64,000 nucleotides of DNA. It comes from Acidobacteriota bacterium (GTDB lineage Bacteria > Acidobacteriota > Blastocatellia > Pyrinomonadales > Pyrinomonadaceae). The stretch lies in contig JAOAPY010000032.1 of assembly GCA_025463135.1 (NCBI GenBank), positions 124,001 to 188,000 of the forward strand, written 5' to 3'. Below the pieces are notes generated by a model, which did no database searches, was not told the DNA's origin, and saw nothing but the letters and a program-made list of their open reading frames with translations. Positions 44,201 through 52,957 of this stretch are shown here, piece by piece; the first letter of the stretch is position 1, and each line of letters starts with the position of its first letter. The translations under genes and the position numbers were made by a program.

Positions 44201-44829
44201 TCAATCCCTTCGATCTCAATGCGGATCTGGGTCGCTCATCGCTTGATATCCCGCACCTGCTTTCGGCCAGTGCGATTATTGACCTGCCTTTTGGCAAAGG
44301 GCAGCGTTACATGAACAACGCCGGCTCCGCCGACAGATTCGTAAGCGGCTGGCAACTGAACCTGATACAAAGCGCGCGCACCGGCTTCCCGTTCACTGTG
44401 GTTTGTAACTGTGATGTTGTTCGTCCGACGCAAATTGGAGATCCGTTTGCCAATCTGGCTCCCGGGCGTTTCTTAAATGTGAACGCCTTCTCGACCACCG
44501 CCAATCTGACCGTTTTACCTGCTAATGCAGCGGGCACTGTGATCCGTTACGGCAGCCTGGGCCGGAACACCTTTAACGGACCGGCCATTTGGAACACCGA
44601 CTTGTCGCTGTTCAAGACTACGGCCCTTACGGAGCGAGTTAAGGCGCAAATCGGCATCGAGTTTTTCAATTTCTGGAACCATACGAAGCTGACTGTGCCG
44701 AATAACAACATCAGCGATGTCAGCCGGGACAGCAACGGTGTGATAATCCCCGGCGCCAGCGCTTTTGGGCGATTTGATGGTGCCTATCCGGGTCGCATAA
44801 TCCAATACCGAGCGAAGATTATTTTCTAG
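41218..44829 (+). CDS. TonB-dependent receptor, Oar-like with carboxypeptidase-regulatory domain
   Basis: 1203 residues. TGAGGA is 6 nt before the ATG. Signal peptide about 1-31 (SVPAFAQ). A carboxypeptidase-regulatory-like beta-sandwich (about 35-125, GGTITDTGGGVVPGATVVIL) precedes the plug (VVTGREVTELPLSGRNFTQL, about 140-165) and a large barrel with repeated aromatic strands; it ends in Phe (QYRAKIIF), the outer-membrane insertion signal. This Oar-like type is the usual acidobacterial oligosaccharide receptor. No SusD-like lipoprotein is encoded next to it. Expected role: TonB-driven uptake of malto-oligosaccharides. A terminator follows. Confidence 0.93.
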   Translation: MKTYRAILHLLRPVGILACLLAILSVPAFAQTNKAEIGGTITDTGGGVVPGATVVILKVDTGASRTLTTGDAGEYSAPLLDIGVYSVTVSKDGFQTAAQEKIVLQTGDRLRIDVQLKPGTVSGVVTITASAPLVETESSDRGTVVTGREVTELPLSGRNFTQLATLTPGVAASGNTGFGGTGPDARQFNNGDPRAGSGGPGASNAQGSTENSRFARSGSGALTVNGQRSTNNNFSLDGVDNNEPQFGTIGVFPNPDAIAEFKVTTSVPPAEIGRAAGAVINTSIKSGTNEFHGSGYYYGQNSALNAYHPMLKRDRGVAISQGVTNLDPFKKAVQQIHEYGGTLGGPIVKNKTFFFFDYLGQRNNLPFPASSTVPTAGSRNGDFSGFANHDCDGDNSTTGVNDGPVCNPFTGKAFAGGVIPSALISPISKKLFNLYPLPTKNVFNPDQGNNNYFTQRANKERIDNYEIKIDQKLGSKNSLSGRFNNQNLKTNRANLLPGLPTAGFGAGDEVGNTRQITVTDTHSFSPTVLNEFRFGLTQINISILNCGVGGACGTSATFAQDIGYPNANDGSLAASGGPGLGNFGSGFTEYLGDGGLFQVKSKNPYFADSLTIVHGTHVTKFGGEMRLRYLNTIDGGRSGFLKGNVQYADDGPASNPLIAGQVCPAASVAAGGGCYVDANGVPYGGTSNAQANELMSLPAFQVDRGKVFGGPFNLRTQEYGLFVQDDWKVNNRLTLNLGLRYDLFTPPNEGSGRLSYYFPDASRVQVATGAKDRIVSMDKNNFGPRLGFAYSLNKEKTMVLRGGYGLLYTLDGTDYPPGIRNPPYTNTVHFSQFNGQQPTNARTYFSVNTGPPSVTTQIDPANLPASASLFSVDRDQKTGYVHQFQITYQWQFARDWSLDVGYVGNRSRNLLTTFNIGSGGTAASKNAAGAFLGNVLLYSNAAHSSYNGLQTQLQKRLSRNIQGQISYTYSRTIDNAIGVIGSLGDSRSGGRSGPINPFDLNADLGRSSLDIPHLLSASAIIDLPFGKGQRYMNNAGSADRFVSGWQLNLIQSARTGFPFTVVCNCDVVRPTQIGDPFANLAPGRFLNVNAFSTTANLTVLPANAAGTVIRYGSLGRNTFNGPAIWNTDLSLFKTTALTERVKAQIGIEFFNFWNHTKLTVPNNNISDVSRDSNGVIIPGASAFGRFDGAYPGRIIQYRAKIIF

Positions 44830-44906
44830 GGCCCTTCGGAGCTCTTAGTAGTTAGGTTTGGTCCGGAGGGACCATGCATTAGAAGACTCTCCGGACTGCA
44901 AGTGAG

Positions 44907-44943
44907 GACGACCGGGCGCTCGCGCGCGCGGTCGTCTTTTGTT
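44907..44943 (+). terminator. Rho-independent terminator after the TonB receptor gene
   Basis: GACGACCG (44907-44914) pairs with CGGTCGTC (44929-44936), followed by TTTTGTT. The loop is a GCGC-rich 14-mer that can extend the stem. Confidence 0.85.
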
Positions 44944-44978
44944 AGAATTTTTGCCTTTCTCCCCTGTGCTCCTGCTCA

Positions 44979-46532
44979 ATGTCTAAAATCATGTTCATTC
45001 GATCAGCGGCAGTGGTGCTACTCCCCCTCGCTTGTTTCGGCGTCATCGCCGGTCAGGGTCCGGCTGCTACAAAGGAACGTTCACATGTTGAGCGTTTCAG
45101 CACACCTGAAGTCCGCGCCGAGCGATCGGAAGGTGATGCGACCGCAAGGCTCGCTGCCAACCCCAAAGACGACGAAGCGCTGAACATGCGATCGGTCGCG
45201 CGCATGCGTTTGGGTCGCTACAGCGAGGCACTCGATGATTTGCGCGCCGCGATTTCTTTGAAGCCAACCAATGCTGAATACCAGGCCAACTTTGGCTATG
45301 TGCTCTGGAAATTGGGTCGGGCCGAGGAAGCGGTGGCGGCAGAGCGAGCGGCTCTGAAGATCGATTTGAAGAATACGACCGCACACTATCAATTGGGCCG
45401 GTTCCTGCTTCGTCTCGGTGAGCGCAAAGATCTAAACGAAGCGATTTCTGAATTGCGACGCGCTCTGGAACTCGATCCACGGCAGTTCGAAGTACGTTTC
45501 GAGTTGATTGCCGCGTATCGTGAGCTTCCCGATCTGGCCCAGGCGGCGGCCCAGTTGGACGTGTTGCAGGATTCAAGACCAACTGACCCGCGCGTTTTTT
45601 ATGTCACTGGTTTACTCGATGCAGACCGGAATGACTTGAGTTCGGCTGTCCGAAATTTCAATGAGGCGATCAAGCGAGATCCCACTTTGTACGGCGCCTG
45701 GCAGGATCTTGGTCTGGCCTATATCAAAGCCAGTCGCTGGGATGAGGCGGTAAAGGTCTTTTCAGATCTCGCGCAGCGCCAACCCAGTTCTGTCGAAGCC
45801 GCATACTTTCACGCCCTGTCGCTTTACAACGCCGGCAACATGGCCCAGGCCGAACAGGAAGCACGCCGCGCTTTGCGAGTGGACGCGGGTGCAGTTGAAG
45901 CTCATACGCTGCTGGGAATAGTGTTGGCCTCGCGCGGCAATGCGAACGCCGAAGCGGCGGACGCCCTTTCCCAAGCCATCGCCCTTAATCCCAACAGTTT
46001 TGACGCGCAGCTTTATCTGGGTCGCGTGCAATACGCCTTGAAGGATTATGCGGGCTCTGTAAGGAGTTTGCGTGCTGCAGTGCTGCTGAATCCTCGTCAT
46101 GTGGAAGCGAGGTTCTTTCTGGGAACTGCGCTGGAATCCGCGGGAGATTCCGACGCCGCCATGGCGGAATATCAAAGTCTGTCAAAGAGTGATCCTGACT
46201 CTGCAATCGGACAGCTTGGACTGGGCGCGCTGTTGGTTAAGCAAGGCAAGGTTAGCGAGGCGGTCGCGGTTCTAAGGCGAGCAGCAACCCTCGACCCTTC
46301 GGAGTTTGAAGCGCACTGGGCGCTGGGGCGCGCTCTGGCCCTGCAGGAAAAGTACGCCGATGCGGTGGCATCTTTTGAAAAGGCGATCGCTCTTGCGCCG
46401 AATCGCTCTGACGCTCATTACCAGCTTGGTCTGTCTTTGAAACGGCTGGGTCGTACGGCCGAAGCAAATCGAGAGTTCGCAATCGTAGACCGGCTCAATA
46501 CAGAATTTCGCACCAGCAGCAGTCCGAAATAA
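44979..46532 (+). CDS. Secreted TPR-repeat protein
   Basis: 517 residues. Signal peptide about 1-25. At least ten TPR units run from about 55 to 500 with the W/L-G-Y-A-F-P pattern (for example LNMRSVARMRLGRYSEALDD, AHYQLGRFLLRLGE, AYFHALSLYNAGNMAQAEQE). These mediate protein-protein contacts, probably in the periplasm. In acidobacteria such TPR proteins often accompany CRTAC1 and TonB receptor genes. The next TPR gene starts 6 nt after its stop. Confidence 0.85.
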   Translation: MSKIMFIRSAAVVLLPLACFGVIAGQGPAATKERSHVERFSTPEVRAERSEGDATARLAANPKDDEALNMRSVARMRLGRYSEALDDLRAAISLKPTNAEYQANFGYVLWKLGRAEEAVAAERAALKIDLKNTTAHYQLGRFLLRLGERKDLNEAISELRRALELDPRQFEVRFELIAAYRELPDLAQAAAQLDVLQDSRPTDPRVFYVTGLLDADRNDLSSAVRNFNEAIKRDPTLYGAWQDLGLAYIKASRWDEAVKVFSDLAQRQPSSVEAAYFHALSLYNAGNMAQAEQEARRALRVDAGAVEAHTLLGIVLASRGNANAEAADALSQAIALNPNSFDAQLYLGRVQYALKDYAGSVRSLRAAVLLNPRHVEARFFLGTALESAGDSDAAMAEYQSLSKSDPDSAIGQLGLGALLVKQGKVSEAVAVLRRAATLDPSEFEAHWALGRALALQEKYADAVASFEKAIALAPNRSDAHYQLGLSLKRLGRTAEANREFAIVDRLNTEFRTSSSPK

Positions 46533-46537
46533 CACCA

Positions 46538-48232
46538 GTGGTGACGCAAGCAAAAGGGCAATCCGCAGGGCGCAAGGTGGAAGCCGTGTTTTTCTCGGGC
46601 ACGTTGTGCTTGTGCTGTCTGGTCCTCTCCGCATTGCATGTGCAGGCCCAGCGAACATCCACCAGCCGTCGCCGCAACACCGTGGCGCAGGCAGCCGCGG
46701 CTTCAGACGCCGGTGGCCTGAGCGCCGCGGCCCGAAGTTCACTGGATGCGGCGATCGCCGCGCTGGAAGCTAACGCTTTGGGGCCGGCGGAACGCGAAGC
46801 CCGCGCAGCAGTTGCGGCTTCACCAAGATCCGCGATTGTGCATAACGTGCTGGGCGTTGTGCTTGACAAGGCCGGGCGTAATGAAGAGGCCTTTAAGGAA
46901 TTCAATCTCGCCATAAAGTACGACCCGAACTTTGTGAGCGCGCGAAACAATCTTGGACGCATGCTGGCCGAACACGGAAAGACACGCGAGGCGATAGCCG
47001 AGTTTGAGCGCGTGCTGAAGAGCGATCCTTCCCATGTGCAGGCGCACTACAATCTCGGCGCACTTTATGGCGAGTCGGGCGACTTCACGAAAGCGGCGGA
47101 ACATTTTGCGCGCGCACGCGACGCCGATCTCAAAGATCCGCAATTGGCCCTGGCATTTCTCAACGTCGCTTATCGCGCCAGGCGTACCGGTGAGGCAGAT
47201 GCCGCCGCCGAACTGGTGGAAAGCGCCGCGGGAACGGACGCCAAGTCGCTTTTTACCCTGGCGACAGTGCTGGCAGAGAGCAAGCAATACGAGCGGGCCG
47301 CGCGTCTGTTTGGACGAGTTAACGAGCTTACGCCAAATACCTTCGAGGTCCTTTACAACCTTGGTGTCGCGCTTTACAACCTGGATCGCAATGCCGAAGC
47401 GGGGCGCTATCTGGCGGCGGCCGCGGATCTCAACCCAGCGCCACCCGAGACGCACTTTCGACTCGCTCTAATTGCGAGTGCGCAAAACGATCACGCGAAT
47501 TCAGTGCTTGAGTTCAAGCACGCGATCGAGCGCGATCCGAAAAATGCCAACTTCCATTTTCTGCTGGCGCGCGAATATGCCCGGGTGGGTTACTGGGACG
47601 GGGCGATTGTTGAGAATACGAAATCGATTGAGCTGAATCCCAAAGAAGCCGCGTACGTTTACGCGCGCGCCAACGCCAATTATCGTAAAGGCGAGTGGGC
47701 CGCCGCCGCCGCCGATTTCGATCGCGCCGCGGAATTGGATCCAAAGATCGAAAACATTGATTACCTGCGTGGCTACGCCCATCGGGCCGGTGGGGATTTT
47801 GAAAAGGCGCGCGAGATCCTGGAAAAGTTTGTGGTCACACATCCTGATCATGTCGACGCACTCTCAAGTCTGGGATACGTAGCGATTGAGCAAGGGCGGC
47901 TGGATGAAGCGGATGCGCCACTTAAGCACGCGCTGGAAATTGCTCCGGACGAGGTGCCGGTGCTTTACGATTACGCGCGGTTAGCCTTAAAGCGCCGCGA
48001 CTATCCAGAGGCGGTGGCGCGGCTCGAAAAAGTTATCAGCAAACTGCCGACGTTAACACAAGCGCATTATCAACTCTTTTTGGCTTATTCGAGACTGAAA
48101 GAATCGGAAAAGGCGCAAGCTGAGCTCGCGGAATTCAAGCGGCTGGAAGCCCTGGGAAAACAGGTCGAGCGCGAGCGTATCGTGGATGAGAAACTGCGTA
48201 CCCAGCAGATGCTGGGAGGCTCGGCTCCGTGA
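46538..48232 (+). CDS. Second secreted TPR-repeat protein
   Basis: 564 residues from GTG 46538; GTG 46541 and a later GTG near 46575 are alternatives. A signal-like segment (SGTLCLCCLVLSALHVQAQ) is at about 20-38. TPR units run from about 65 to 530 (VHNVLGVVLDKAGRNEEAFKE; AHYNLGALYGESGDFTKAAE; FEVLYNLGVALYNLDRN). It is a paralogue of the preceding gene and very probably co-transcribed with it. No enzymatic domain is seen. Confidence 0.83.
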   Translation: MVTQAKGQSAGRKVEAVFFSGTLCLCCLVLSALHVQAQRTSTSRRRNTVAQAAAASDAGGLSAAARSSLDAAIAALEANALGPAEREARAAVAASPRSAIVHNVLGVVLDKAGRNEEAFKEFNLAIKYDPNFVSARNNLGRMLAEHGKTREAIAEFERVLKSDPSHVQAHYNLGALYGESGDFTKAAEHFARARDADLKDPQLALAFLNVAYRARRTGEADAAAELVESAAGTDAKSLFTLATVLAESKQYERAARLFGRVNELTPNTFEVLYNLGVALYNLDRNAEAGRYLAAAADLNPAPPETHFRLALIASAQNDHANSVLEFKHAIERDPKNANFHFLLAREYARVGYWDGAIVENTKSIELNPKEAAYVYARANANYRKGEWAAAAADFDRAAELDPKIENIDYLRGYAHRAGGDFEKAREILEKFVVTHPDHVDALSSLGYVAIEQGRLDEADAPLKHALEIAPDEVPVLYDYARLALKRRDYPEAVARLEKVISKLPTLTQAHYQLFLAYSRLKESEKAQAELAEFKRLEALGKQVERERIVDEKLRTQQMLGGSAP

Positions 48233-48255
48233 GTGGGTTTCGTGATTTAGTCAGC

Positions 48256-48370
48256 TGTCCGACAGACTTCAGTTTGTCGTTTGGTTCAAAATTATCAACC
48301 TGCGAAACGCCTCGGGTACACATGCTCGGAGCTTTCGTTTAGAAGTACGACAAACTGAAGTTCGTCAGAC
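48256..48370. repeat. Family C doublet, copy C5
   Basis: TGTCCGACAGACTTCAGTTT on the left; CGACAAACTGAAGTTCGTCA on the right. The spacer contains TTTCGTTTAGAAG, a fragment like the end of family A. Confidence 0.8.
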
Positions 48371-48398
48371 TTTTTCAGAGTGACACAGGGAAGCAATA

Positions 48399-49175
48399 GT
48401 GAAAAGCAAGTTAATACCATCATTGGTTTTGATATCGGTACTCTCAGCAATGACATTAATGGTGTACGCACAGGAAGTGTGGACTGCCAAGCCATATGTC
48501 CAATGGTCGAAGAAGGAAGCCGAATCAGTTTTGAACAACTCGCCATGGGCCAGCAAGCAGGAACTGCGGATCCAATACGACACGCACACGCAGAAGGCGG
48601 CTGGGTCATATTCTGGAAACTCGAGCGCTTCCGCTGCCCAGGCGCAGACTGAAGTAAGCTCTGACATGCCCGTCGACTTTCAGTTCACGCTGCGGTTGCG
48701 TTCCGCTTTGCCGGTGCGTCAAGCCCTGGTGCGCCTGAAGCAATTGGATACCGATTTGGAAAAGATGAGCCAGAAAGATCTGGCGGCTTTTGATGCGCAG
48801 ATCAAAGGACTGCTCGAGTGTCCCGCCTGCATCGACAATTACGTGGTAACTTTGAGCTCAAAGTCGTCGAACACTCCGGGGGCGGACGCCGTGTATGCTA
48901 CGTTCAAGGGCGGACGGCTTGCCGATCTTCAGCGTTTTATTTATATCGCGAACGAACGAGGTGAACAGCGACAGTTGGTTCATTTCGTGGCGCCCAAAGC
49001 TCCTGGCGATGAGGCGATTTTCTTCTTTCCCAGATTGGACGACAAGGGCGCACCGTTGGTAACCCCGGGGAATAAGGATCTACTGATTAATCTTACGGAC
49101 AAGCAGGTAAACTCCGTCGCCAATTTTAAGATCGACGTTTCCAAATTAGTGATGAATGGAAAGGTTGAGTTCTAG
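48399..49175 (+). CDS. Secreted protein of unknown function (W...EAE...SPWA type)
   Basis: 258 residues from GTG 48399 with AGGGA 9 nt upstream. Signal peptide about 1-25. The mature start, YVQWSKKEAESVLNNSPWAS, is a pattern seen in acidobacterial secreted proteins that often travel with GWxTD-type proteins; I cannot name the family. A central segment has two cysteines in LLECPACIDNY. The C-terminal half reads like beta-strands (LVHFVAPKAPGDEAIFFFPR). It stands between the TPR pair and the first amylase gene. Confidence 0.7.
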   Translation: MKSKLIPSLVLISVLSAMTLMVYAQEVWTAKPYVQWSKKEAESVLNNSPWASKQELRIQYDTHTQKAAGSYSGNSSASAAQAQTEVSSDMPVDFQFTLRLRSALPVRQALVRLKQLDTDLEKMSQKDLAAFDAQIKGLLECPACIDNYVVTLSSKSSNTPGADAVYATFKGGRLADLQRFIYIANERGEQRQLVHFVAPKAPGDEAIFFFPRLDDKGAPLVTPGNKDLLINLTDKQVNSVANFKIDVSKLVMNGKVEF

Positions 49176-49240
49176 CCGACGCGGCGATTCAGAGGACCCA
49201 ACGGCGGTGGAGAAGTAGCCGCTCAAAGAAAAAATTTATC

Positions 49241-49329
49241 CGTTTAGAAAGCGCACTTGTGCGCCAGCCTGGCGCCGGATTCAAGTTCGGATTGCTGCGC
49301 GGCGGGCGGACAAGTCCGCGTTGTAAACG
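49241..49329. repeat. Family A palindromic doublet, copy A5
   Basis: CGTTTAGAAAGCGCACTTGT on the left, CAAGTCCGCGTTGTAAACG on the right. The left mini-palindrome is GCGCAC/GTGCGC, the right GCGGAC/GTCCGC: both fully paired, with different bases. It is 36 nt before the first amylase start. Confidence 0.88.
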
Positions 49330-49365
49330 GAGCAGCAAACCAACTGGCGGAAGAGAGGTTGAAAG

Positions 49366-51267
49366 GTGAGGACTCGAAGAATATCGGTTCTGATGATCGT
49401 CAGCCTGTTTTTCTTCGCGACTGCCGGCCTGTCTTGGGCTATGACTACCGCTGACGGCCCGGTAGTCACCAAGGTTGAACCGCCTTCGTGGTGGGCCCAT
49501 CATTCAATCAACCCGGTCCGCTTGCTGGTGCGCGGCACTAATCTAACCGGCGCGCGCGTGAAGTCCCTGAACCCTTTGATCGCTATTTCCGACGTGCGCG
49601 TAAATAGCCGCGGCACCTATCTCTTCGTAAACCTGAAAGTCGCGCGGACGGCGATGCCTGGTAACTTCACGCTGCAGGTGGAGACAGCGAAGGGAGGTAC
49701 CACGTTTTCGTTTCAAGTAGAGGCGGCTTTGAATTCAGCCGCAAATTTCCAGGGCATTACAACTGATGACGTGATCTATCTGATCATGCCGGATCGCTTT
49801 GCCGACGGTGACAGTGGAAACAATGCACCCGCCGCTTCTCCCCCTGCGGCCAACGATCGGCGGAACCCGCGGGCCTATCACGGCGGGGATCTTCGCGGCA
49901 TCATCGATCATCTTGGGTATCTTAAGGAACTGGGAGTGACCGCGCTTTGGCTGACACCCTGGTACGACAACTGGAACGGTGTTAACAAGTGTGACCGACC
50001 CTGGTGCCCGAATACTTACTATCACGGTTATCACGCCATCGATTACTACGCAGTGGAAGATCACTTCGGCGATCTCGCAACCTTGCGCGAGTTGGTTCAG
50101 AAAGCGCATAAGCTGGGGATCAAAATAATCCAGGACCAGGTGGCAAATCATGTCGGCTCACGCCATCCCTGGATAACCGATCCGCCGCTCGACGATTGGT
50201 TTCACGGCACACCACAAGCACACCTGCTCGAAAAATTTCAGAACAGTGTGCTGCTGTCACCGCATGCCAACACCGATGAAGTGCGTAATACGCTCGACGG
50301 GTGGTTCAGTGAAGACCTTCCCGATATGAATCAGGATGAGCCGGAGGTCGCCCTTTACGAGATTCAGAACTCGCTATGGTGGATTGGGACCACGGGCATC
50401 GACGGTGTGCGCCAGGACACCATCCAATATATGCCTCGGACGTTTATTCGCGACCTTTCGAATGCGCAGCATCGGCAATACCCACGCATGTGGATGGTGG
50501 GAGAAGTCTTTGAGCGTGACGCGGCCCATACTTCTTTCTTTATTGGTGGCCATACGGGCTGGGATGGAATTGACACCAGACTCGATTCGGATTTCGACTT
50601 TCCGCTTTGGGACAGATCGCTGGCCGTCTTTACCAACAAGCAACCCGTGCGGGCGCTGCGTGATGCCTTAAAGTATGACGCGCTCTATCCCGATCCTTCG
50701 CGGGTCACGACGTTTGTGAACAACCATGATACGCGGCGGTTCATGTCCCTTGATGGAGCGACGCTGGCCGGCGACATGCTGCACACCGCCTTTACCCTTG
50801 CCGTGCGCGGGATACCACAACTTTATTACGGTGAAGAGATCGCCATGGAAGGCGGCGAGGATCCCGACAATCGCCGCGATTTTCCCGGCGGCTTTGCGAG
50901 GGACACGCACGATGCCTTTCAGGCTGCCGGCCGCTCGAAGAACGAACAGCGAATGTGGGAATGGACCCGCGATTGGATCCGTTTGCGAAGAGAGCATTCC
51001 GCGATCCGACATGGCCGGCTACTCGATCTGTTTTACGATGACGACACTTACGCTTTCGCGCGGCGGGATCAGAACGAAACGGTAATCATCATAGTTAATC
51101 GAGCACCGACGGAAAAGAGAATCACGATTTCGGCAACGGCGATCGGTGTTCGCGACGGCGTGCAGTTAGAACCGTTGTACGGGACGAAAAGCTCTGCGCA
51201 CGTCGCCAAAGGCGAAGCTGCGGTGCTGGTGCCAGCAAGAACAGCTGTCGCATATAAAGTTGAATGA
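49366..51267 (+). CDS. Secreted GH13 cyclomaltodextrinase/neopullulanase-like amylase
   Basis: 633 residues from GTG 49366 with GAGAGG about 8 nt upstream. Signal peptide about 1-26. An N-terminal beta domain (about 30-120, VTKVEPPSWWAHHSINPVRL) matches the cyclomaltodextrinase N-domain. The GH13 barrel has region I DQVANH (257-262), region II GVRQDTIQ with nucleophile Asp351, region III GE with Glu380, and region IV NNHDTRR with Asp455. A C-terminal beta domain closes it. It hydrolyses alpha-1,4 bonds of cyclodextrins or malto-oligosaccharides, probably in the periplasm. A close paralogue lies 1.8 kb downstream. Confidence 0.92.
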   Translation: MRTRRISVLMIVSLFFFATAGLSWAMTTADGPVVTKVEPPSWWAHHSINPVRLLVRGTNLTGARVKSLNPLIAISDVRVNSRGTYLFVNLKVARTAMPGNFTLQVETAKGGTTFSFQVEAALNSAANFQGITTDDVIYLIMPDRFADGDSGNNAPAASPPAANDRRNPRAYHGGDLRGIIDHLGYLKELGVTALWLTPWYDNWNGVNKCDRPWCPNTYYHGYHAIDYYAVEDHFGDLATLRELVQKAHKLGIKIIQDQVANHVGSRHPWITDPPLDDWFHGTPQAHLLEKFQNSVLLSPHANTDEVRNTLDGWFSEDLPDMNQDEPEVALYEIQNSLWWIGTTGIDGVRQDTIQYMPRTFIRDLSNAQHRQYPRMWMVGEVFERDAAHTSFFIGGHTGWDGIDTRLDSDFDFPLWDRSLAVFTNKQPVRALRDALKYDALYPDPSRVTTFVNNHDTRRFMSLDGATLAGDMLHTAFTLAVRGIPQLYYGEEIAMEGGEDPDNRRDFPGGFARDTHDAFQAAGRSKNEQRMWEWTRDWIRLRREHSAIRHGRLLDLFYDDDTYAFARRDQNETVIIIVNRAPTEKRITISATAIGVRDGVQLEPLYGTKSSAHVAKGEAAVLVPARTAVAYKVE

Positions 51268-51285
51268 AAACAGAAATAACCGCTC

Positions 51286-51377
51286 CGTTTAGAAACCGCA
51301 CTTGTGCGCCCGACCGTGCGGGAAATTCATCGACGACAGCCGGCGTGAATCAGGCGGACAAGTACGCTTTCTAAACG
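51286..51377. repeat. Family A palindromic doublet, copy A6
   Basis: CGTTTAGAAACCGCACTTGT on the left, GGACAAGTACGCTTTCTAAA on the right. It lies in the only gap between the first amylase gene and malQ. Confidence 0.85.
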
Positions 51378-51405
51378 GGACAATAAAGGTCAAATCAAAA
51401 AGTCC

Positions 51406-52944
51406 ATGAGCTTTGCACGATCCAGCGGCATTCTGCTTCATCCGACCTCGTTGCCGGGGCCTTTCGGTATTGGGGATCTCGGTGACGAGGCCTATCGCTT
51501 CGCCGACTTCCTTTCGGCCAGCGGGCAAAACCTTTGGCAGGTGTTGCCGCTGGGTCCGACCGGTTATGGTGATTCTCCGTATGCCTGTTATTCCGCCTTC
51601 GCCGGCAACACTCTTTTGATTAGCCCGGATCACCTCGTCAAAATCGGTTTATTGACGACTGCCGATCTGTCCGGCGCGCCGGTGTTTGCCGCCACTCAGG
51701 TTGAGTTCGACCGCGTCCACAAATTCAAAGATGAAGTTTTGCGAAAGGCTTACGATCGCTTCGCGGCCACGACGGACACGGAACTGCGGAGAGACTTTGA
51801 AGTGTTCTGCGAGAGTCACGCCTCGTGGCTCGACGATTACGCCCTCTTTCGCACGCTGAAGGACCAGCATGGCGGGAAATCCTGGACTGACTGGGATGAA
51901 CCCTTTGTGCGACGCGATGCCGGCGGTCTGGCGCGCGCGCGCGCGGCCCTGCATTCTGAAGTTGAAGCTCAAAAATTCTATCAGTTCCTGTTTTTCAAAC
52001 AATGGTCCGAGCTCAAAGCGTATTGCAACCAGCGAGGGATCAGCCTTATCGGAGACATCCCGATCTTCGTGGCGCATGACTCGTCGGATGTGTGGACGAA
52101 CCCTGATCAGTTCAAGCTCGATCAGGATGGCCGGCCCCTTGTGGTGGCCGGGGTGCCGCCCGACTACTTCAGCACGACCGGTCAATTGTGGGGGAACCCG
52201 CTATACAAATGGGAGCGCATGATCGTCGACGGCTTCAAATGGTGGATCAAACGTGTCCAGGCAACCCTGCAAACTGTCGACATCCTGCGCATAGATCATT
52301 TTCGCGGCTTTGTAGCCTGCTGGGAAATCCCGGGCGGTGATCAGACGGCCGAGCGCGGTCGCTGGGCTGATGCTCCGGGAAGGGAATTGTTCATCGCTAT
52401 TCGCAATGCACTGGGCCAGCTTCCGATTATCGCTGAAGATCTCGGCGTCATTACTCCAGAGGTTGAGAAATTGCGCGACGATTTTGGTTTCCCGGGAATG
52501 CGTATCCTCCAGTTTGCATTCAGCAGTGATCCAACGAATCAGGACCTGCCTCACAACTATCATGCGAACGTGGTGGTCTATACCGGCACGCACGACAACG
52601 ACACTGCGGTCGGCTGGTTCCACAGCATAGCCGGCGAAGGCTCGACCCGGGACGCCGAACAGATTGAACGAGAGCGAGTATTCGGCCTCAAGTATCTGAA
52701 CACAACTGGTAAAGAGATTCACTGGGATTTCATCCGCGCGGTGTTGGGCTCCTGCGCGAATACCGCGGTTGTGCCTTTACAGGATGTGCTGGGGCTGGGA
52801 ACAGAGGCGCGCATGAACTTGCCCAACAGTACTTCCGGTAACTGGTCCTGGCGATTCAAGACTGGCGCGCTGACCAATGAGATTCAAGTTAGACTGAGAG
52901 AGTTAAGCGAGTTGTACGGTCGCAGCAACCTGACCAGGGATTAG
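51406..52944 (+). CDS. malQ: 4-alpha-glucanotransferase (amylomaltase)
   Basis: 512 residues, GH77, with no signal peptide, so it acts in the cytoplasm. The opening SSGILLHPTSLPGPFGIGDLG is diagnostic. Catalytic residues: nucleophile Asp297 (LRIDHFRGF), acid/base Glu344 (IIAEDLGVITPEV) and Asp397 (YTGTHDNDT). It transfers maltosyl or longer units between malto-oligosaccharides and releases glucose. It lies between two paralogous secreted amylases and upstream of a sugar transporter gene. The Shine-Dalgarno is weak (AAAGG). Confidence 0.95.
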   Translation: MSFARSSGILLHPTSLPGPFGIGDLGDEAYRFADFLSASGQNLWQVLPLGPTGYGDSPYACYSAFAGNTLLISPDHLVKIGLLTTADLSGAPVFAATQVEFDRVHKFKDEVLRKAYDRFAATTDTELRRDFEVFCESHASWLDDYALFRTLKDQHGGKSWTDWDEPFVRRDAGGLARARAALHSEVEAQKFYQFLFFKQWSELKAYCNQRGISLIGDIPIFVAHDSSDVWTNPDQFKLDQDGRPLVVAGVPPDYFSTTGQLWGNPLYKWERMIVDGFKWWIKRVQATLQTVDILRIDHFRGFVACWEIPGGDQTAERGRWADAPGRELFIAIRNALGQLPIIAEDLGVITPEVEKLRDDFGFPGMRILQFAFSSDPTNQDLPHNYHANVVVYTGTHDNDTAVGWFHSIAGEGSTRDAEQIERERVFGLKYLNTTGKEIHWDFIRAVLGSCANTAVVPLQDVLGLGTEARMNLPNSTSGNWSWRFKTGALTNEIQVRLRELSELYGRSNLTRD

Positions 52945-52957
52945 GACAACAACGGTT

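Noticed and set aside
41218-49175. A SusD-like partner for the TonB receptor
   Set aside because: None of the genes on either side has a lipoprotein signal with SusD-type helical repeats; the neighbours are TPR proteins and an unrelated secreted protein.
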